From: Campylobacter majalis
Lineage (GTDB): Bacteria > Campylobacterota > Campylobacteria > Campylobacterales > Campylobacteraceae
Direction: 5' to 3'
DNA length: 64,000 nucleotides
Assembly: GCF_905120465.1 (NCBI RefSeq)
Contig: NZ_CAJHOF010000001.1
Coordinates: forward strand, 124,001-188,000
A program made the position numbers and the translations under genes. Below the pieces are notes generated by a model, which ran no database searches, was not told the DNA's origin, and was given only the letters and a program-made list of their open reading frames with translations. Shown one piece after another: positions 8,388-17,445 of the stretch. Each line of letters begins with the position of its first letter. Position 1 is the first letter of the stretch.

Positions 8388-10727
8388 CTATCTTAAGATA
8401 AAATCATAAAATTCAGGCTTAAAATCCGTATTGCCAACTTTATTGTATTGTATTACTGCGGCTTCTATATTGTCTATCTCGTGATACAAATACCCAAGTG
8501 CTATGCGGTTTTCTATGGCATTTTCATCGCTTACCCTGGTTAGCTCAAGTAACGCAATCGCACTAGGCACATCACCAGCACCAATAGCAGCCACTGATGC
8601 CAAAAACAGCGTCACAGCATCGTCTTGCTTATAATCATCTATCAAGCGATTGTAAATTTCATAGCTATGCTTAAAGTCATTTGTAAAAAGTTCAATATAT
8701 GCTAAAGTTTGCAATAAATTTATATTTGCCGGAGCCGACAACAAGGCGTTTCTAAGCTTATCTCGCTCATAATAAAGCAATCCAGAAATTTGAAGCAATT
8801 TAACATATTGTTTTTTGACAATATTTGCACCATTATAAAAGCTGTCTTCATTTAAATCAAGCGATTTAAAATACTTTTGCACATTTAATGCATATGTTTT
8901 TACATCATTTGAATTATCATTTGCTATGAAATTTAGCACATTTGCCACGATATCGTCTGGTAGTTTTTGAACCAAAGTAGCACTTAGCTCTTTCATTTTG
9001 CTATTTTGAGATAAAGCTTTAGCTATTATCGTTTGATAAGCTATGCTTAAGATACCATCATCGCTTGGCTCTTCAAGATATCTAATAAGAGATGAGTTGT
9101 TTTGAGATATCAAATCAAGCAACGAATTATACAAGTTAGGCGTTTTAATACTTGTATCTAGCCCTAAACTCTCACTTATATCAGCTACAAATTTTGGGTT
9201 TAAATTCCCCGTAATGTCAGTGCTGATGGCATGAAACACACCAGCTAAATAATTTGTAGGATCCAGGTGATAGCTTGTAGCAAAGTGCTTAGCCGACATG
9301 GTAAAATTGCCAAGTTGTGCGTATGTTAAAGCAAGATTGTAATGAAGTATCGAATGCTCTGGATAATCACGCACAAGTGTGGCAAATTCAGCATTTGCAG
9401 CTTTTAGCTCGTAATTTAGTGCTTTTGCTGTCGCATGAGTAAGTCTTGCATTTACGCTAGATAAAGCGGACGAATTACGCAAAAAGGCATCAGCTCCGCT
9501 CGTATCGTCCAAAAACACACTCATGCCACCCTTTCGTATCTGACTCATAGCCTGAGCAGCATTAAAGACCTTATAAGGTGCGAAATAAAATAGCGTCTCG
9601 TAGCGCCTAATTTTATCAAAAAACATATCATTATTAAAACGCATTTGAGCGATATTTACATCAAAAATTTCAGGATTTAGCACGGTTTTTAGACGGTAAA
9701 TTTTGCTTGGGATTAGCGGATCTTGCTTAAAAACTTCTGCTATAAAAGCACCAGCATCACCATAATAGCTAGTCTTTAAATCAATCATACCAGCTGTCAT
9801 TTTTATAAGGTCTGGATTGGTTGTATTTTTAGCCGCCCTTTGTAAATAATCTCTAGCTCTAGAATAATCAGCAATCCTTGCATATAACTGCGCTAGTGTG
9901 AAATTTGCATCAAATTCACGTTGTGCCTCTAGTTTGACTATAGCTTCACTATCCCTGCCAAGAGAGGTTAAAATTTTGCCACTTAAATATAAATATTTAT
10001 CTTTATAGTGCTGACTACTTGGGTGATTTAGTGCATGTAGCGCCTGTGTATAGTTACCTTTGTAATAATTTATCAAAGCGTAATAATAGCTATAAAGTGG
10101 CGAGTCTGCTTCGTCTGGCAAAAATGTATTTGCTAGTTCAATATAGTAGTTGAAATTTTTAGTATTGTTTAGATCAAGCGAACAAATAGCCGCATTTATA
10201 GCACTTACAGCACCGTTTTCTTTGTTTGATATAGCCTTAGCAAACGAATCAACAGCCTCTACGCAATTACCCTGCTTCATCTGCGATACGCCAAGATTAT
10301 AATTTGATAGCGACTGACTATGCGTTGCAATGCTTTCATATATCTTTAATGCTTGGAATTTATCTCCACGCTCATAGAGTTGGTTTGCCTTATTTATCAT
10401 CTCATCTACACGCGAAGCAAGAAATTCTTGCGTCGGATAGCTCTGCTCTATCCGTCTTGCCAAGTCATTGCCAATATCTTGACTTTTTTTACCACTCTTT
10501 AACACCAAAATCAAAACAATCAAAACAACTATAATCACAGCGACAACTGCTGCGATTATGATAAGTAGTCGTTTTTTGCTTTTTTTAGTGTTTTGTGGCG
10601 ATATCTCTTCGTCATCTATCTGCTCGGATTGAGCATTATCATTGCTTGGTAACTCTTCGATAGATACTATTTCGTCAGGCTTTTCTTCTTCGCCTGCTGG
10701 TTTTAGTATAACCTCATCATCAGCCAC
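8388..10727 (-). CDS. pflB: TPR protein of the flagellar motor disk, PflB-like
   Basis: Protein of 779 residues: an acidic cytoplasmic N-terminus, one strong membrane helix (about 54-76) and a long periplasmic region made of tetratricopeptide-like repeats. The arrangement and the position directly downstream of serS match the C. jejuni TPR gene Cj0390 (PflB), which with PflA builds the periplasmic medial disk scaffold of the flagellar motor and is needed for motility. The start is GTG at 10727, overlapping the serS stop by 1 nt, with AAAGG about 10 nt upstream. Assignment rests on architecture and synteny recalled from memory, not on alignment. Confidence 0.8.
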   Translation of the reverse strand: MADDEVILKPAGEEEKPDEIVSIEELPSNDNAQSEQIDDEEISPQNTKKSKKRLLIIIAAVVAVIIVVLIVLILVLKSGKKSQDIGNDLARRIEQSYPTQEFLASRVDEMINKANQLYERGDKFQALKIYESIATHSQSLSNYNLGVSQMKQGNCVEAVDSFAKAISNKENGAVSAINAAICSLDLNNTKNFNYYIELANTFLPDEADSPLYSYYYALINYYKGNYTQALHALNHPSSQHYKDKYLYLSGKILTSLGRDSEAIVKLEAQREFDANFTLAQLYARIADYSRARDYLQRAAKNTTNPDLIKMTAGMIDLKTSYYGDAGAFIAEVFKQDPLIPSKIYRLKTVLNPEIFDVNIAQMRFNNDMFFDKIRRYETLFYFAPYKVFNAAQAMSQIRKGGMSVFLDDTSGADAFLRNSSALSSVNARLTHATAKALNYELKAANAEFATLVRDYPEHSILHYNLALTYAQLGNFTMSAKHFATSYHLDPTNYLAGVFHAISTDITGNLNPKFVADISESLGLDTSIKTPNLYNSLLDLISQNNSSLIRYLEEPSDDGILSIAYQTIIAKALSQNSKMKELSATLVQKLPDDIVANVLNFIANDNSNDVKTYALNVQKYFKSLDLNEDSFYNGANIVKKQYVKLLQISGLLYYERDKLRNALLSAPANINLLQTLAYIELFTNDFKHSYEIYNRLIDDYKQDDAVTLFLASVAAIGAGDVPSAIALLELTRVSDENAIENRIALGYLYHEIDNIEAAVIQYNKVGNTDFKPEFYDFILR

Positions 10728-11962
10728 TACATATACCTTTTAAGCACTTCTGGTATTGCGATACTTCCATCTTCTTGCTGGTAGTTTTCAACTATCGCGA
10801 TTAATGTCCTGCCTACAGCTAGACTTGAGCCGTTTAGTGTATGAACTAATGCATTTTTCTTGCCATCTTTATAGCGGATTTTGGCACGTCTAGCTTGAAA
10901 ATCACGAGTATTTGAGATAGAGCTTATCTCTCTGTATTTATTTTGCCCAGGTAGCCAAACTTCTAAATCGATAGTCTTTGCTGCTCCAAAACCCAAATCC
11001 CCACTGCACAAGAGCATATGTCTGTGTGCTAGACCAAGCGAAGTAAGCAAATCAGAAGCACAATCAATCATCTCTTGCAATACTCTATCGCTATCTTGTG
11101 GCTTTGTGATACTTACAAGCTCGACTTTTTCAAACTGGTGTTGGCGTATCATGCCACGAGTATCACGCCCTGCACTTCCAGCCTCTTTTCTAAAACAAGC
11201 AGAATAGCAAGTAAATTTAATAGGCAATGCACTCTCGTCTAAAATCTCATCATTGTAGATATTTGTAACCGGAACCTCACTTGTAGGGATTAAATACAAA
11301 TCCTCATCTGCAACCTTATATAAATCATTTTCAAATTTTGGTAATTGTCCGGTGCCATATAATGTGTTTGAATTAACAAAAAATGGCACATTTACAAGCT
11401 CAAACCCACGTGATTGGTTAAAATCAATCATATAATTAACCAACGCTCTACTAAGCTTTGCCATATCTCCACGCAAAATTGTAAATCTCGAACCTGAAAT
11501 TTTTGCACCACGCTCAAAATCAAGCTCACTAGTTAGTTCATAATGAGCCTTTGGTGTAAAATCAAAACTAGGTGGAGTAAGAACTGTCTTTATGCAAACA
11601 TTATCGTTTTCATCATCGCCAAATGGCACATCATCATCGATGATATTTGGGACGTTATCTGCGATTTTGCTTAGTTTTTCATCCAGCTCTCGCACGACTT
11701 CATTTTGCTTTGCTAAAGCTTCTTTATTTTTACTTAACTCATCTTTAAGACCACTTACATCAGCACCTTTTCTAGTTAGCTCACCTATCTCTTTGCTTTT
11801 GGTATTTTGCATAGCTTGCAAGGCTTCTAGTTCTTGTCTTTCTTTGCGTAAAGTAACAAAAGTATCAACCAAATTTTTTAGCAAAATTTCATCTATTTTT
11901 TTAGCTTTTAGTTTTTTATTAAACTCGTCAAAATTACTCTCAAGTAGTTTTAGATTAATCAT
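10727..11962 (-). CDS. serS: Seryl-tRNA synthetase
   Basis: Cytoplasmic class II aminoacyl-tRNA synthetase of 411 residues, charging tRNA-Ser with serine. The N-terminal about 100 residues form the coiled-coil arm that grips the long variable arm of tRNA-Ser. Motif 2 is seen as [20 protein letters not shown] and motif 3 as [10 protein letters not shown]. Length is normal for bacteria. ATG preceded by AAAGGA. It is the upstream member of a coupled pair with pflB. Confidence 0.97.
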   Translation of the reverse strand: MINLKLLESNFDEFNKKLKAKKIDEILLKNLVDTFVTLRKERQELEALQAMQNTKSKEIGELTRKGADVSGLKDELSKNKEALAKQNEVVRELDEKLSKIADNVPNIIDDDVPFGDDENDNVCIKTVLTPPSFDFTPKAHYELTSELDFERGAKISGSRFTILRGDMAKLSRALVNYMIDFNQSRGFELVNVPFFVNSNTLYGTGQLPKFENDLYKVADEDLYLIPTSEVPVTNIYNDEILDESALPIKFTCYSACFRKEAGSAGRDTRGMIRQHQFEKVELVSITKPQDSDRVLQEMIDCASDLLTSLGLAHRHMLLCSGDLGFGAAKTIDLEVWLPGQNKYREISSISNTRDFQARRAKIRYKDGKKNALVHTLNGSSLAVGRTLIAIVENYQQEDGSIAIPEVLKRYM

Positions 11963-12078
11963 AATATTTCCTTTAAATTTTAGATTATTTTATCAAAAAT
12001 TTGCTTAAGAAATTTAACGAAAAGTTTTTAGTTTTTATTTAAAAATATATCAAAATAAGTAAGTTTTATGAGAGAAGT

Positions 12079-12094
12079 CCCCGCTTTTGCGGGG
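12079..12094 (-). terminator. GC-rich hairpin terminator of porA
   Basis: Perfect inverted repeat CCCCGC / GCGGGG with an AAAA/TTTT loop, 8 nt beyond the porin stop, the most GC-rich hairpin seen in this AT-rich window. Followed on the minus strand by ACTTCTCT rather than a clean T-run. Confidence 0.7.
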
Positions 12095-12101
12095 AATGGT
12101 A

Positions 12102-13295
12102 TTAAAATGAGTATTTAGCCTCAAATCTGTATCTGTGGTTTTTGTCTTTCTCGCCACCTTTTTCTTTATCAGTTAGATAAGAGTACCAAGTTGTAAATTT
12201 AAGCTTTTTGCTGTAGTCATATCCAAGTCTAGCAACACTCTCTTTAACATTGCGTTTTTTGTTTTCTTCTTTGATTGTTCCTTGAACATAGTCAGCACCT
12301 ACAAAGAATTTATCATATGTATATCCAGCTGTTACAAACCAGAAGTTACCTCTACCTTCGATTAAAGTATAATCAGCTACATCTGCAAATTGCTCACCTG
12401 GATCGATTAAAGAGCCTTGATCTTCTAGAGTAAAGCTTGTAGTTCCTTTATTTTTAGCCTTCCAACCGATATAACCAGCACTTAGATCAGCACCAAATAG
12501 TGATGTGCCAAGCTCAGTCGCATAGAAGTTACCATCTGTTGTTTTAAAAGTATCTTTTGCTTTTTTATCTGCGTCTGAGTTTACATACTGAGCTACAAAG
12601 CTAAATGCCACATCGTCATTTAAAGCTATATCAGTGTTAAACTCTACAGCTATTAAATCAACTACTTTATCTAAGCTAGCATACCATAGCTGGAAGCCAA
12701 TTGGATCGTATGAACCGATAGCTGCTACGCCGTATAAGTTGCCAGTTTTGTAAAATTTAGTATTTGCTGTAGGTATTAAACCACCATCTACTTCAGCTGT
12801 ATTTTCTAGTGCATCAGCATAAAGAGCAGCCAGAGTTAAGCCCTCTACATCGCTATTTACTATCTTAACACCAGTACCAATTAGGTCATCAGTAAAGTAT
12901 GTACCAAGCACTTGCTTACCAGCTGTGATAGTTGTATTGCCAACTGTATAGCCTAAATATGCTTGATGTAGTGCAAAATGCTTATCTACATTTGTCTCTC
13001 CACCAATACCATTGTTTCCTTTGCTTGATAGGTCGTTTGCATTGTATCTTAAACCAATAACACCAAAGAAGTTATCGTCAATAGCTGCTTTGAAGTTTGT
13101 GATAATTTTAAAATTGTGTTTGCCATCGTGTATTTTTTTACCAGATTCTTTTCCGCTGTTATATGTATAGCGGTATCTTGCCATTCCTGATACATCTACG
13201 TCTTTTATAGCTTCTTCAAGTGGTGTAGCTGAAGCCATGCTTGTGAATGCACCAAGTGCAACAAGTGCTGCTAAACTAAGTTTTGCTATTTTCAT
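12102..13295 (-). CDS. porA: Major outer-membrane porin (MOMP/PorA type)
   Basis: Abundant general-diffusion porin of Campylobacter, 397 residues from the chosen start. The signal peptide MKIAKLSLAALVALGAFTSM ends in ASA, and the mature N-terminus TPLEEAIKDVDVSGMARYRY is nearly the C. jejuni MOMP signature as I recall it. The C-terminus YRFEAKYSF is a classic barrel-assembly signal ending in Phe. The ATG at 13295 is chosen over an in-frame upstream ATG at 13364 because it has AAAAGGAG in front and a proper signal peptide. Monocistronic: own upstream region and a strong terminator. A TTACC-N6-TTACC repeat lies 77-92 nt upstream. Confidence 0.93.
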   Translation of the reverse strand: MKIAKLSLAALVALGAFTSMASATPLEEAIKDVDVSGMARYRYTYNSGKESGKKIHDGKHNFKIITNFKAAIDDNFFGVIGLRYNANDLSSKGNNGIGGETNVDKHFALHQAYLGYTVGNTTITAGKQVLGTYFTDDLIGTGVKIVNSDVEGLTLAALYADALENTAEVDGGLIPTANTKFYKTGNLYGVAAIGSYDPIGFQLWYASLDKVVDLIAVEFNTDIALNDDVAFSFVAQYVNSDADKKAKDTFKTTDGNFYATELGTSLFGADLSAGYIGWKAKNKGTTSFTLEDQGSLIDPGEQFADVADYTLIEGRGNFWFVTAGYTYDKFFVGADYVQGTIKEENKKRNVKESVARLGYDYSKKLKFTTWYSYLTDKEKGGEKDKNHRYRFEAKYSF

Positions 13296-13371
13296 TTGTT
13301 CTCCTTTTGAAAAATTGTAGTCGTATCTTAAAGCATTTAGCCTTAAATACCACTTAAATTTCACTAAATAG

Positions 13372-13387
13372 TTACCAATTATTTACC
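13372..13387 (+). promoter_or_regulatory. TTACC-N6-TTACC direct repeat upstream of porA
   Basis: Half-sites at 13372-13376 and 13383-13387, 11-bp period, as upstream of the response regulator. Relative to the minus-strand gene each reads GGTAA, the same orientation as at the regulator gene. Candidate shared operator; binding protein inferred. Confidence 0.45.
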
Positions 13388-13766
13388 AAAAGAAACGAGA
13401 ATTTGCAAAAAGATAGTATAAAATCGCCATTTATTTACTATCGCACAAATTTAAAATAATCACTTTAAAAGCACTTTAACCAAAACTATACAAAGCAGAT
13501 AGTTGGCAAAAATGCGATAAAACACCGCAAGAATGAGTTTAAGCTTTGCTTGTTGCATTACAAAAACAAATAGCTCTTTTTAATCAATTTATTATGGGTT
13601 ATGCATTTTGACTTTTGATACTTTTAAGCTAGATTTTTTGTTGGCTCTTGTTTTTTGGCAATTTGACGCTCGTTGTTGTGTTAGGATTTATGTTTTATCG
13701 ATATTACTTGCTTTATTTATCATTTTTGTATTGTAGTGTGAAAATAAGCGACTTAAAATTTATACA
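13388..13766. other. Non-coding region between porA and ccsBA
   Basis: About 380 bases without a supportable gene. It contains possible porA promoter elements (TATACT on the minus strand at 13415-13420) and otherwise AT-rich sequence with no clear open frame or RNA gene. Confidence 0.5.
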
Positions 13767-13798
13767 AAATCACAGGCTTAGTTATAAACCTGTGATTT
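13767..13798 (-). terminator. Hairpin terminator of ccsBA
   Basis: Perfect 10-bp inverted repeat AAATCACAGG / CCTGTGATTT with a 12-nt loop, 9 nt beyond the ccsBA stop. Confidence 0.6.
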
Positions 13799-13807
13799 AA
13801 GACAAAA

Positions 13808-16800
13808 TTAAAGCTTTGTAGTTGTGCCCTTTTTAAAGTATGCTAAAATGCTAACGCCAAGCATAACGGCAACTATAACGTATATGAAATTTGGTATAGG
13901 CAGTGGATCACCAGCGGCATATGAGTGCATACCAGCTAGATAGAAATTTACGCCAAAATACGTCATTATAATCGCCCAATATGAAAACATAGACAATACA
14001 GCAAAGGCATATTGATTGTTTAGTTTAGGCACAAAACGTATGTGTAGCACTGCTGCATATACTAAAATAGACACCAGTGCCCATGTTTCCTTGCTATCCC
14101 AGCCCCAGTATCTACCCCAGCTCTCATTTGCCCAAACGCCACCTAAGAAGTTGCCAAGAGTAAGCAAACTAATGCCAAGTATCATAGCCATCTCGTTTAT
14201 ACGTGTGGCTTCGATGATGTTGCGAGTAATTGCATCTTTTGGTGATTTTGAGTTTTGCATAATCAAAAGCACAAGCACAAAAAATCCAAGAAGAGAACAA
14301 AGCCCTAAAAATCCATAACTAGCTGTAATAACAGACACGTGGATAGTTAGCCAATAGCTTTGAAGCACTGGCACTAAAGTGGTGATTTGCGGATCCATCC
14401 AGCTAAGATGTGCGACAAATAGCGTAATTCCAGCCAATATAGATGTAAGCGCCATTGATATAGGTGAGCGACGAGAAAAGAAAATACCAGATAAACTTAA
14501 AGCCCAAGCGATATAGACCATAGACTCATATGAGTTGCTCCATGGGGCGTGCTGAGCGATATACCAACGAAGCCCTAAACCAACAGTATGAACAATAAAT
14601 GCCAAGATGTTTATAAAATAGATAAATTTAAACACTCCATTAATACTAGCACTAGGGGCTAACATCTTAATAAATACAAATATAAGTAGTATAAAACCAG
14701 CGATTAGATAAACTGGAGTAAGGCGATCAAAAATTTTAACTTTATTAAATAAAATTTCCATATCAATGCGAGATTTTGGCGGCATAATATCTAAACCGTG
14801 CTTGTTTTGATAATCAGATATAACTTCAAGTGCCTTGTTTGCATTGCTCCACTCACCACTGCTTATGGCTTCATCAACTGCTAAAAAATAATCTCTCATC
14901 ATGATAGCAATGCCATCAGCTTCGTCGCCATCCATGCTCATCATCGCATTTGCTGGAGTGTGCCAAGTGTGATTTGGGTCGTTTTGTTTTGGAAAAATTT
15001 TAAATATCTCACCCATAAACGCCATGTAAAAGACGTTTAATCTCTCATCTATCTTAATCACATCTTTATCAAATGTCCCACGTGAGCCTGGATGTTTGCG
15101 ATTTGCTATCTCTGCAAAGCGTGTTAGCTTGTATTCATTGCCCTGCTCTTTTGTGGTGAAAAAATCTCTAAAATTAGCATATTTTGCATTTTCATCAACG
15201 CCTAGCTCTTTTTTTAGCTCTTTGTTTGTGCCAAGTGCGATGATGTTTTGGTTTCTCCAGTATGGAGGATCAACCATTATAGATAGTAAGGCCTGATTTG
15301 AATCTAGCTGTGCTATACTCTCTTTTTTGTGAATTTTATTAAGCACTTCCTTGCTTACAGTATCAAATGGCTTAACTCTACCATCGGCACTTTGCACCAT
15401 TATCCTGCCTAGTTTTGCGGCGTGTTCTTTGTCAATTTTTGGTAAAAAATTTAAATCATTTGCATTTGCATCTATGCTAATTAACCCAATAAAAGATAGT
15501 GCAACAATAGCTAGTGGCTTTTTAACGCTATCTTTGTCGATTAAGGCGGCTAATTTTCTAAAACGAGAGTTTGGATTTATGACATTTAACAAAAATCCAA
15601 GACCTAACAAAAAGTAACTGATGTATGTAGGTATTTTGCCTGGGTCTTTATTGACTGAAAGTATCGTACCGCGCTCATCTTTGTCATATGAGCTTTGAAA
15701 AAATCTATATCCATTGTAATCAAGCACATGATTCATGTAAATTTTGTATTCAAACTGCGGTTTATCGCCGTCTATGACAACAACATCGCTTGAGTAGCTC
15801 ATAGGTGAGTTTGAACCAGGATATCGCTTTAACTCAAAATCTTTTAAATGCAAACTAAAAGGCATTTTTACCTGAGCTAGTCCCCAAGATGCGACAAATA
15901 CCTGAGTGCCTATCACAGCACGTGCTGGTTCGATTAGGTTGTGAAATAGCACCATCTCTTTGCTCTCGCCTTTGTAGTTTAACTCAGCTATTATCGCATC
16001 AAATTGGCTATCTTTTTTAGGTATGAGTTTTCTAACGGCTGATGTTGATAAAAATTTAGCAGAAAAATTTACATCTGAAATTGTTAGCAATTCAGCCTGT
16101 GCTAGTTCGTTAATGCTATCTTTTTGCAGTATTATTTTTGAGTTTTCACTCATGTTAAATTTTGAAATTTCAACGTTTGAAGTGTAGTAGAATTTATCAT
16201 TTTCTAGTGTGAATTTTACATATTTACTGCCCTGTTTTGGTTCAGCATTAAATAAAAAGCTAACATCACCAGCAACTATCTCTTCGCCATCAAGCAAATC
16301 AATCTCTTCGCGCTCACTTGCATTTGAAAGCACAAGTTCAATAACTGGTTTGCCACCTTTGGCATCAACAAATTGATAAATAGCATTTGGCACGTATTCA
16401 GAGTATTTTAACGTAGCTTTGCCATCTGGCAAATCAAGCTCTAAATTAAAGCCGTGCTTGCCAAGTGTCTCAAGCTCTCTTGGTATGCTTATGCCATAAT
16501 CTTTGCCATCAAGTCTAGTCTCAAGCGTGATATAAGAACCGCGTGTAGTTATAATGTTTGTTTGAGTATTTTCCCTGATATGAACGTTGCCCTCAAATCC
16601 ATAATATCGCGTAATTGCAGCACCTATTAATATACCTATAAAACTTAGATGAAATAAAAAAGACGGAAGCTTTTTAATGTCTAATAAACGATAATGAAAA
16701 ATATTGTAAGCTAAATTTATCCCAAGTAATAACTGAATCGCCGCAAACCATCCAGCACCATATACATACGCCCATGCCGTTGCTGTTGAATACTTACTCT

Positions 16801-16888
16801 CAATAATAGTAGCAGCACCACTAGCTATGGCAAAAAGTATTAACAATAATATAGCCGAAGCCATGGAAAAAAAAGTCTTTTGAAGCAT
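13808..16888 (-). CDS. ccsBA: Fused cytochrome c synthase CcsBA (system II)
   Basis: Integral membrane haem-attachment enzyme of 1026 residues that exports haem and ligates it to CXXCH motifs of periplasmic cytochromes c. The N-terminal half is ResB/CcsB-like, with membrane helices around residues 5-90 and near 420-440 flanking a large periplasmic domain. The C-terminal third is CcsA-like, with many helices and the haem-binding WWD signature WANESWGRYWGWDSKETW. Fused CcsBA of about this size is typical of epsilonproteobacteria. It serves the multihaem cytochrome encoded in this window among others. Monocistronic by spacing. Confidence 0.95.
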   Translation of the reverse strand: MLQKTFFSMASAILLLILFAIASGAATIIESKYSTATAWAYVYGAGWFAAIQLLLGINLAYNIFHYRLLDIKKLPSFLFHLSFIGILIGAAITRYYGFEGNVHIRENTQTNIITTRGSYITLETRLDGKDYGISIPRELETLGKHGFNLELDLPDGKATLKYSEYVPNAIYQFVDAKGGKPVIELVLSNASEREEIDLLDGEEIVAGDVSFLFNAEPKQGSKYVKFTLENDKFYYTSNVEISKFNMSENSKIILQKDSINELAQAELLTISDVNFSAKFLSTSAVRKLIPKKDSQFDAIIAELNYKGESKEMVLFHNLIEPARAVIGTQVFVASWGLAQVKMPFSLHLKDFELKRYPGSNSPMSYSSDVVVIDGDKPQFEYKIYMNHVLDYNGYRFFQSSYDKDERGTILSVNKDPGKIPTYISYFLLGLGFLLNVINPNSRFRKLAALIDKDSVKKPLAIVALSFIGLISIDANANDLNFLPKIDKEHAAKLGRIMVQSADGRVKPFDTVSKEVLNKIHKKESIAQLDSNQALLSIMVDPPYWRNQNIIALGTNKELKKELGVDENAKYANFRDFFTTKEQGNEYKLTRFAEIANRKHPGSRGTFDKDVIKIDERLNVFYMAFMGEIFKIFPKQNDPNHTWHTPANAMMSMDGDEADGIAIMMRDYFLAVDEAISSGEWSNANKALEVISDYQNKHGLDIMPPKSRIDMEILFNKVKIFDRLTPVYLIAGFILLIFVFIKMLAPSASINGVFKFIYFINILAFIVHTVGLGLRWYIAQHAPWSNSYESMVYIAWALSLSGIFFSRRSPISMALTSILAGITLFVAHLSWMDPQITTLVPVLQSYWLTIHVSVITASYGFLGLCSLLGFFVLVLLIMQNSKSPKDAITRNIIEATRINEMAMILGISLLTLGNFLGGVWANESWGRYWGWDSKETWALVSILVYAAVLHIRFVPKLNNQYAFAVLSMFSYWAIIMTYFGVNFYLAGMHSYAAGDPLPIPNFIYVIVAVMLGVSILAYFKKGTTTKL

Positions 16889-17267
16889 AATTAACCTTTT
16901 ATATATTTTAACGTGGCTGATTATATAACAAAAATTTTTAAAAACAGTAGAATTTTAGGACGGTATTTCAAAATTTTATTTAAAAAATATATTTAACTTT
17001 AATAAATTTTAATAATGTAATATTTTAATTTTTTATTTTTAAACTCGATTATCAAAGTCAAATTTTTGTTATTCTAATCTTATATTTAACTTAATTTATA
17101 AAAATTTTATTCTATTTTTGTCAAATTTTGACACAAATTTTACATTTTTTATAAAAATATTAGTATTTTGGCAATAAAAATTAAATTTTTTAGTTTAATT
17201 TAATTTTTAAAGTTATATCATTGTATCCAAATAACGTTATTAACAATTTTCTAACAAAGGATTAACA
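16889..17267. other. Divergent AT-rich intergenic region
   Basis: About 380 bases between the ccsBA start and dba. Extremely AT-rich with no gene or strong hairpin seen; it must hold the promoters of both divergent units. Confidence 0.5.
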
Positions 17268-17435
17268 ATGGAGTTTTTACAGCTACTATTTTTCCTTTTT
17301 TCGGCTTTGGTGCTTTATTTTAAGCCAGAGTTGAAATTTTTGGCGGTTTGCTTTGCGGTGCTTGGGTGTTTGTGTCTGATTGCACTTGAGTTTTATGTAA
17401 ATCTATGGGTTGTTATACCAATAGGCAATTTATAA
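17268..17435 (+). CDS. dba: Small hydrophobic protein Dba, partner gene of dsbI
   Basis: Open frame of 55 codons starting MEFLQLLFFLFSALVLYFKP and ending WVVIPIGNL, almost entirely hydrophobic with two likely membrane helices. It starts after a weak AAAGGATTAACA ribosome site and ends 10 nt before dsbI, whose AAGGAG lies across the dba stop. In C. jejuni a small gene called dba sits directly before dsbI and is translationally coupled to it. Size, character and position match. Function beyond support of DsbI is not known to me. Confidence 0.75.
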   Translation: MEFLQLLFFLFSALVLYFKPELKFLAVCFAVLGCLCLIALEFYVNLWVVIPIGNL

Positions 17436-17445
17436 GGAGTTTGTC

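Noticed and set aside
8388-8400. TATCTTAAGATA palindrome at the pflB stop as a terminator
   Set aside because: Short AT-only palindrome without loop or T-run; not distinguishable from background in this AT-rich DNA.
13295-13364. Upstream ATG of porA at 13364
   Set aside because: It would put 23 hydrophilic residues before a perfect signal peptide and has no ribosome site; the ATG at 13295 has AAAAGGAG.
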